Shown: positions 5,842 to 9,733 of the stretch, in pieces
Layout: each line of letters begins with the position of its first letter
Position numbering within the stretch: the stretch's first letter is position 1
Origin: Chloroflexi bacterium UBA4733
GTDB lineage: Bacteria; Chloroflexota; UBA4733
Assembly (NCBI GenBank): GCA_002404055.1
Contig: DHIZ01000074.1
Location: forward strand, 1 to 9,733
Direction: 5' to 3'
Length of the DNA: 9,733 nt
Notes under the pieces: model-generated
What the model was told of the DNA's origin: nothing
What the model saw: only the letters and a program-made list of their open reading frames with translations
Databases searched by the model: none
Program-made: the position numbers and the translations under genes

Positions 5842-7140
5842 ATGGCAATTCCTGAGGCGACTCTACAAGATCGGGCAGTCCGGCCCACGCTGGAGTTCAT
5901 TGAGACGCTGTTCGGTGGTAGCCGGGCACGCGGCCTCGCCGTGCAGCTTTGGGATGGTACCCGCTGGCAGCCGGCGTCGGGCGAGGAGGTGCGCGTCACG
6001 ATCGTCCTGCAACACCCCGGCGCTTTGCGCTCGATGTTCTGGCCCACCGATGACCTGGCGATGGGCGAGGCCTACATCTACGACGACTTTGACATTCTGG
6101 GACGGATCGACGCGGTATTTCCGATTGTAGACGACCTGCTTGCCGACGAAGGTCTCGGTCTGGCCGGGAAGCTGCATCAGGCAAAGCTGCTCTTTTCGTT
6201 GCCGGCCCCACGGCGTGGACCAACGCAGTTCCGCCATCCCCACTTGCAGGGCAGGGCACACTCGATCGAGCGCGACCGCCAGGCGGTCAGTTATCACTAC
6301 GACCAGTCCAACGAGTTCTTCGCGCAGTTTCTGGACAGCCGCATGGTGTATTCCTGTGCCTACTTTGCCTCGCCCGATGAAGGCATCGAGACCGCCCAGG
6401 AGCGCAAGCTGGACTATATCTGCCGAAAACTGCGGCTCGAGCGGGGCGAGCGGCTTCTGGACATTGGCTGTGGCTGGGGTGGTTTGATCATCCATGCCGC
6501 GCAGCACTACGGCGTGGATGCTACCGGCGTCACCTTGAGCGGGCGTCAGGCCGAACTGGCACGCGAGCGCATTCAGCAGGCCGGCCTGGCGGATCGTTGC
6601 CGGGTCGAATTGCGCGACTTTCGCGAGTTGGAGGGCAGCCAGATCTACGACAAGCTGGTCAGCATCGGCATGGTCGAGCACGTGGGGGAAGCCCACCTGC
6701 CGGCCTACTTCCGTCATGCCTGGCAGCTCTTGCGCCCGGGCGGCGTCTTCCTGAACCATGGCATCTGTCGTGCCTTCCACCAGCCGCTTGAGCGCGGCCG
6801 CTCGTTTGTCGCCAGGTACGTCTGGCCGGATGGGGAGTTGGAGACGATCAGCACCACCTTGAAGGCGGCGGAGCAATCGGGTTTTGAGGTGCGCGACGTC
6901 GAGAACCTGCGCGAACATTACGCCCTGACGTTACGGGAGTGGGTCCGGCGGCTGGAGTCGCACCAGGAACAGGCGCGCTCCGCCACCGACGAAGTGACGT
7001 ATCGTATCTGGCGGCTGTATATGGCGGGCTCCGCCTACAACTTTACGAAAGGGGACATGGGCATATTTCAGTCGCTTCTCGCCAAGCCGTTGAACGGCGA
7101 CAGCAGATTGCCGCTCGCGAGGGCAGATTGGTACGCCTAG
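5842..7140 (+). CDS. cfa: Cyclopropane-fatty-acyl-phospholipid synthase family methyltransferase
   Basis: Transfers a methylene group from S-adenosylmethionine onto the double bond of unsaturated acyl chains in membrane phospholipids, at the inner membrane face. The 432-residue protein has an N-terminal Cfa domain (to ~residue 130) and a class I SAM-methyltransferase core. Motifs: YHYDQSNEFF (151-160), YSCAYF (170-175), the SAM-binding LLDIGCGWGG (205-214), GMVEHVG (276-282), NHGI (305-308), REHYALTLREW (357-367) and AGSAYNFTKGD (395-405). Residues equivalent to the E. coli bicarbonate site appear kept: Cys172, Glu279, His306 and Tyr360. The ATG at 5842 has GGGA 7 nt upstream; an in-frame GTG at 5818 is a weaker alternative. 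The SqdX-like gene starts 26 nt after the stop, so co-transcription is likely. Related enzymes make methyl-branched rather than cyclopropane lipids, so the exact product is uncertain. Confidence 0.93.
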   Translation: MAIPEATLQDRAVRPTLEFIETLFGGSRARGLAVQLWDGTRWQPASGEEVRVTIVLQHPGALRSMFWPTDDLAMGEAYIYDDFDILGRIDAVFPIVDDLLADEGLGLAGKLHQAKLLFSLPAPRRGPTQFRHPHLQGRAHSIERDRQAVSYHYDQSNEFFAQFLDSRMVYSCAYFASPDEGIETAQERKLDYICRKLRLERGERLLDIGCGWGGLIIHAAQHYGVDATGVTLSGRQAELARERIQQAGLADRCRVELRDFRELEGSQIYDKLVSIGMVEHVGEAHLPAYFRHAWQLLRPGGVFLNHGICRAFHQPLERGRSFVARYVWPDGELETISTTLKAAEQSGFEVRDVENLREHYALTLREWVRRLESHQEQARSATDEVTYRIWRLYMAGSAYNFTKGDMGIFQSLLAKPLNGDSRLPLARADWYA

Positions 7141-7166
7141 GGAACTGGTCCGAGGGGGAACATCGA

Positions 7167-8417
7167 GTGGACAGCGCTGCTTCGGCCGCTCGCACGCTCA
7201 CGGCGGGCGGCGCCCGGCACTTGCGCGTTGCCATCGTCACAGAGACATTCCTGCCAAAAATGGACGGCATTGTCCGCTTCCTCCTGGAGATGCTCGCCTA
7301 TCTCCGCCGCCACGGACACGAGGCCCTGGTCTTCTGCCCCGGGCCTGGTGTGGCAACGGTAGCGGGCTACCAGGTGGTGCGCGCTGCCGGCCTTCGCTTC
7401 CCCCCGTATCCCGAATTGCGTCTAACGCTGCGCTCTGCCCGCATGGTTGCTGCCCTGCGAGCCTGGCGACCGGACGTGGTGCATCTCGCCGGCCCGGTCC
7501 TCCTGGGGGCGCAAGGATTGCGGGTCGCCCGTCTGCTCGGCGTGCCGGCAGCCGGTCACTATCAGACGAACCTGCCCCAGTATGTCCGTCATTACGGCGC
7601 GCCCTGGCTCGCTCCCGTTGTCTGGCGCTATCTGGTGGCGCTGCACAACCGCTGTGCCTGCACCTACACGCCGACGGAGATCGTCGCGGCCGACTGTCGT
7701 CGGCATGGCATGCGGCGTGTGCAGGCGCTGCCACGTGGCGTGGACTCGGCCGCCTTTGCCCCGCATTTTCGGAACGAGGCGCTGCGCCGGAGCTGGGGCG
7801 TGCTACCGGATCAGGTGGCGTTCCTGTATGCGGGTCGGGTGGCGCCGGAGAAGAACCTCCTGCGGCTGGCGGAACTGCCGAAGGCCGTCCCGGGCAGTCG
7901 GCTGGTCATCGTGGGCGACGGACCCTTTCGGGCGGCGCTGACCGAACGCCTGGGGTCGGCCGCGCACTTTACGGGGCAACTCCACGGCGAGGCGTTGGCT
8001 GCGGCGTTCGCCTCAGCCGACGTGTTTGCCTTCCCGTCGTTGACCGAGACCTTTGGACTTGTCGTGTTGGAGGCGCTGGCCAGTGGACTGCCGGTGCTGG
8101 CAATGCGCGCCGGCGGCGTCCCTGCCGTCGTGGAGGATGGTCAGACCGGCCTGCTCTGCGATCCCGTAGCGCCGGATGCCTGGATTGATGGGGCTCGCCG
8201 GTTAGCGGGGTCGGCGACGCTGCGGCGCACGTTGGGCACGCATGGCCGTTCGGTCGCCGTTGGTCGGACCTGGGATGCGACGTTTGACCGGTTACTTGCC
8301 GACTATCGCCAACTGGCGCTGCGCGATCACGGACCATCGTGGCAGCACGACACGGGGGCGACTGCGCTACCGCGTGGGTGGAAGCGCAGCGTCACGCACG
8401 AGGAGGCCAACGAATGA
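7167..8417 (+). CDS. sqdX: GT4 glycosyltransferase, SqdX-like (probable sulfoquinovosyl-diacylglycerol synthase)
   Basis: Probably transfers sulfoquinovose from UDP-sulfoquinovose to diacylglycerol, the last step of sulfolipid (SQDG) synthesis at the membrane. The 416-residue GT-B fold protein has TETFLPKMDGIV (25-36), YPELRLTL (81-88), HYQTNLPQYVRHYG (131-144), AGRVAPEKN (222-230), GDGPF (250-254) and an EX7E motif (Glu294/Glu302 in PSLTETFGLVVLEAL). The TETFLPK-DGIV, YPEL and NLPQY-HYG blocks resemble cyanobacterial SqdX as recalled. A polar tail of ~30 residues follows the GT-B fold. The GTG at 7167 is chosen because GAGGGGG (7152-7158) lies 8 nt upstream; the frame stays open back to 6939, inside cfa. 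It overlaps the PHP gene by ATGA, and sqdB lies two genes downstream, which strongly supports the sulfolipid role. Alternatives are a mannosyl- or glucosyl-transferase of the same GT4 clade. Confidence 0.82.
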   Translation: MDSAASAARTLTAGGARHLRVAIVTETFLPKMDGIVRFLLEMLAYLRRHGHEALVFCPGPGVATVAGYQVVRAAGLRFPPYPELRLTLRSARMVAALRAWRPDVVHLAGPVLLGAQGLRVARLLGVPAAGHYQTNLPQYVRHYGAPWLAPVVWRYLVALHNRCACTYTPTEIVAADCRRHGMRRVQALPRGVDSAAFAPHFRNEALRRSWGVLPDQVAFLYAGRVAPEKNLLRLAELPKAVPGSRLVIVGDGPFRAALTERLGSAAHFTGQLHGEALAAAFASADVFAFPSLTETFGLVVLEALASGLPVLAMRAGGVPAVVEDGQTGLLCDPVAPDAWIDGARRLAGSATLRRTLGTHGRSVAVGRTWDATFDRLLADYRQLALRDHGPSWQHDTGATALPRGWKRSVTHEEANE

Positions 8418-9142
8418 GTCCTCCATACGAGCGTGGCCTTTTCAGTACGGCCGACCTGCACATCCATACGAACCACTCCGACGGTTATCCTACCCCGCAA
8501 GCGGTGCTCGCCCACGTGCAGGCGACGGGGCATCCGCGACTCATCGCCATTACCGACCATAACACCATCGAAGGGGCGGTACAGGCCGCCGCACTCGCCC
8601 CTGCCTTTGGCGTGGCGGTGATTGTCGGCGAGGAAGTATCCTCCACGGGGGGGCACATCATTGGACTGTTTCTGCAGGCATCTGTGCCGCCGGGGCTGTC
8701 ACCAGCGGAGACGATTGCGGCGATTCACCGGCAAGGAGGCATTGCCGTAGCGCCACACCCGTTTTACCGGGCGCGCCGATCGCGGGGGACTGCAAAACGC
8801 CCGGCGATGGAGTCGATGCACCAACTCGCCGCTGCGCTGCCCTTCGACGCCATTGAGGTCATCAACGGCACGCCGTTCCTGGGACCGGCGAACCGAAGGG
8901 CGCAACATTTCAACCGCACATGTGCCCGGCGCGGCGAACTGGGCTCCTCTGATGCCCACATCCTCGCGGCCATCGGCAAGGCCTACACGCAGTTCCCCGG
9001 CGAGACGGCCGGGGATCTGCGCCGCGCCATCTTGAACGGCACGACCGCCGCACGAGCGCAAAGGTATCGCGTACCGGAGTTACTGCGCTACGGTCGCTTC
9101 TGGTTGCGCCTCTCGCTCGCGCACTGGGGCCCTGCCTGGTGA
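8414..9142 (+). CDS. PHP-domain metal-dependent phosphoesterase
   Basis: Belongs to the polymerase-and-histidinol-phosphatase (PHP) superfamily, hydrolases that use two or three metal ions to cleave phosphoesters. The 242-residue protein carries the metal-binding motifs in order: DLHIHTNHSDG (His16, His18, Asp23), ITDHNT (Asp48, His49), GEE (Glu73/Glu74), GGHIIG (His81), HPF (His115) and SSDAH (Asp180, His182). The end (IGKAYTQFPG...DLRRAI) resembles the C-terminal PHP-associated extension. It is therefore expected to be an active soluble enzyme. Its substrate is unknown; single-domain relatives include nucleoside-bisphosphate phosphatases and 5'-3' exoribonucleases of the RNase AM/YciV type. 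The ATG overlaps the preceding stop (ATGA) and is preceded by GAGGAGG 7 nt upstream, so it is translated together with the SqdX-like gene. That suggests a role tied to glycolipid metabolism; this is inference. Confidence 0.9.
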   Translation: MSPPYERGLFSTADLHIHTNHSDGYPTPQAVLAHVQATGHPRLIAITDHNTIEGAVQAAALAPAFGVAVIVGEEVSSTGGHIIGLFLQASVPPGLSPAETIAAIHRQGGIAVAPHPFYRARRSRGTAKRPAMESMHQLAAALPFDAIEVINGTPFLGPANRRAQHFNRTCARRGELGSSDAHILAAIGKAYTQFPGETAGDLRRAILNGTTAARAQRYRVPELLRYGRFWLRLSLAHWGPAW

Positions 9143-9281
9143 CGCCACGGGTACGCGGGTCTGCTTCGTCCCAGAGCCGGCGGGCGAGCCACCGCGCTGC
9201 AGTGCCGGTGATTGCGACGTAGACTCAGCGGTGCAGCCCGATTACTCGTTACCCTGGGCATTAGAAACGAAAGGCGGGGCA
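9143..9281 (+). other. 139-bp spacer between PHP gene and sqdB
   Basis: No gene, strong hairpin or convincing promoter was seen. A TAGACT word (9220-9225) could be a -10 box, but no -35 box fits. The last ~40 bp are more AT-rich and end in the ribosome binding site AAAGG (9270-9274), 7 nt before the sqdB ATG. The gap is much larger than the other junctions of the cluster, so sqdB may have its own promoter. Confidence 0.5.
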
Positions 9282-9733
9282 ATGCGGATATTAATTCTGG
9301 GGGCTGATGGCTACCTCGGCTGGCCCACGACGCTGTACTTCTCGCAGCGCGGTGACGAGGTCGTTGCCTGCGATAGCTTCGCCAAGCGGCAGTGGCGGGC
9401 GGAGGTCGGTGCGGAAAGCGTCACGCCGATCCGCACGCTGCACGAGCGCGTGCGAGTCTGGCAGGCGCTGAGCGGCAAGCGTATCGACGTTGCCGTTGGC
9501 GACATCACCAACTGGCACTTTCTTAGCAGCCTGATCCGCGACCTACGTCCCGATACCATCGTCCATTACGGCGAGCAGCATAGCGCCCCCTATTCGATGA
9601 TGGATCGCGACCACGCCGTGCTGACGCAGACGAACAACGTCGTTGGCACGCTGAACGTGCTGTGGGCGATGCGCGACTTCGCCCCAGATGCCCACCTCGT
9701 CAAGCTCGGCACGATGGGCGAGTACGGCACGCC
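9282..9733 (+). CDS. sqdB: UDP-sulfoquinovose synthase, N-terminal part (cut by window edge)
   Basis: Makes UDP-sulfoquinovose from UDP-glucose and sulfite, using bound NAD+, the first dedicated step of sulfolipid synthesis. The 150 codons present show an extended short-chain dehydrogenase Rossmann fold: GADGYLGW (7-14, the GxxGxxG cofactor loop), ESVTPI (45-50), VGDI (72-75, adenine contact), HYGEQHSAPYSM (95-106) and LVKLGTMGEYGT (139-150). The last two blocks are characteristic of SqdB/SQD1 rather than of ordinary UDP-galactose epimerases. Thr144 corresponds to the catalytic Thr of plant SQD1. The Tyr-X-X-X-Lys pair should lie ~35-40 residues beyond the window edge. The family is ~380-400 residues long, so well over half of the gene is missing. 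The ATG at 9282 has AAAGG 7 nt upstream. Its closeness to the SqdX-like gene makes a functional SQDG pathway likely. Confidence 0.93.
   Translation, partial: MRILILGADGYLGWPTTLYFSQRGDEVVACDSFAKRQWRAEVGAESVTPIRTLHERVRVWQALSGKRIDVAVGDITNWHFLSSLIRDLRPDTIVHYGEQHSAPYSMMDRDHAVLTQTNNVVGTLNVLWAMRDFAPDAHLVKLGTMGEYGT

Noticed and set aside
5863..6918. Minus-strand open frame within cfa (351 codons)
   Set aside because: Antisense to the complete Cfa protein; it resembles no family and has no ribosome binding site I could support.
6939..7166. Upstream extension of the SqdX-like gene into cfa
   Set aside because: It overlaps conserved cfa coding sequence out of frame. A strong GAGGGGG site supports the GTG at 7167, which lies just before the GT-B N-terminal motif.

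Overview
The window is high-GC, densely coded bacterial chromosome. It carries eight protein genes: seven complete and one cut by the right edge. No rRNA, tRNA, transposase or CRISPR array was seen. The gene set comprises a type 2 isopentenyl-diphosphate isomerase, a two-subunit E1 dehydrogenase, a Bacillus-type Fe-S PurF, a cyclopropane fatty acid synthase and a sulfolipid (SQDG) pair of SqdX-like glycosyltransferase and SqdB. With the GCCGCGACT-type palindromic repeats between genes, this best suggests a member of the Chloroflexota (Chloroflexia or a relative). That assignment is inference from gene content; no marker gene in the window proves it.

Left region (1-2072, minus strand). A seven-helix membrane protein of unknown function (2072 to 1350) is followed by the type 2 IPP isomerase fni (1192 to 134). 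The isomerase sits between two repeat-rich spacers. The upstream spacer has 23-bp tandem repeats and a 39-bp-arm inverted repeat. The downstream spacer has smaller palindromes sharing the same core words.

Middle region (2073-5721). A divergent promoter region (2073-2246) separates the membrane protein from pdhA-pdhB, the alpha and beta subunits of a thiamine-diphosphate 2-oxoacid dehydrogenase E1. A possible 9-codon leader peptide ends on the pdhA start codon (TGATG overlap). pdhB runs tail to tail into purF (minus strand), and the two stop codons overlap, leaving no room for a terminator.

Right region (5842-9733, plus strand). A membrane-lipid cluster: cfa (cyclopropane fatty acyl phospholipid synthase), an SqdX-like GT4 glycosyltransferase with a GTG start, a PHP-domain phosphoesterase overlapping it by ATGA, and the first 150 codons of sqdB (UDP-sulfoquinovose synthase). 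SqdB makes UDP-sulfoquinovose and SqdX transfers the sulfosugar to diacylglycerol. The PHP protein has no known place in that pathway and is the most interesting unknown in the window. cfa, the glycosyltransferase and PHP look like one transcription unit. sqdB follows after a 139-bp gap.

Starts were chosen from ribosome binding sites, promoter position and family N-termini. Several open frames extend well upstream of the starts given here.
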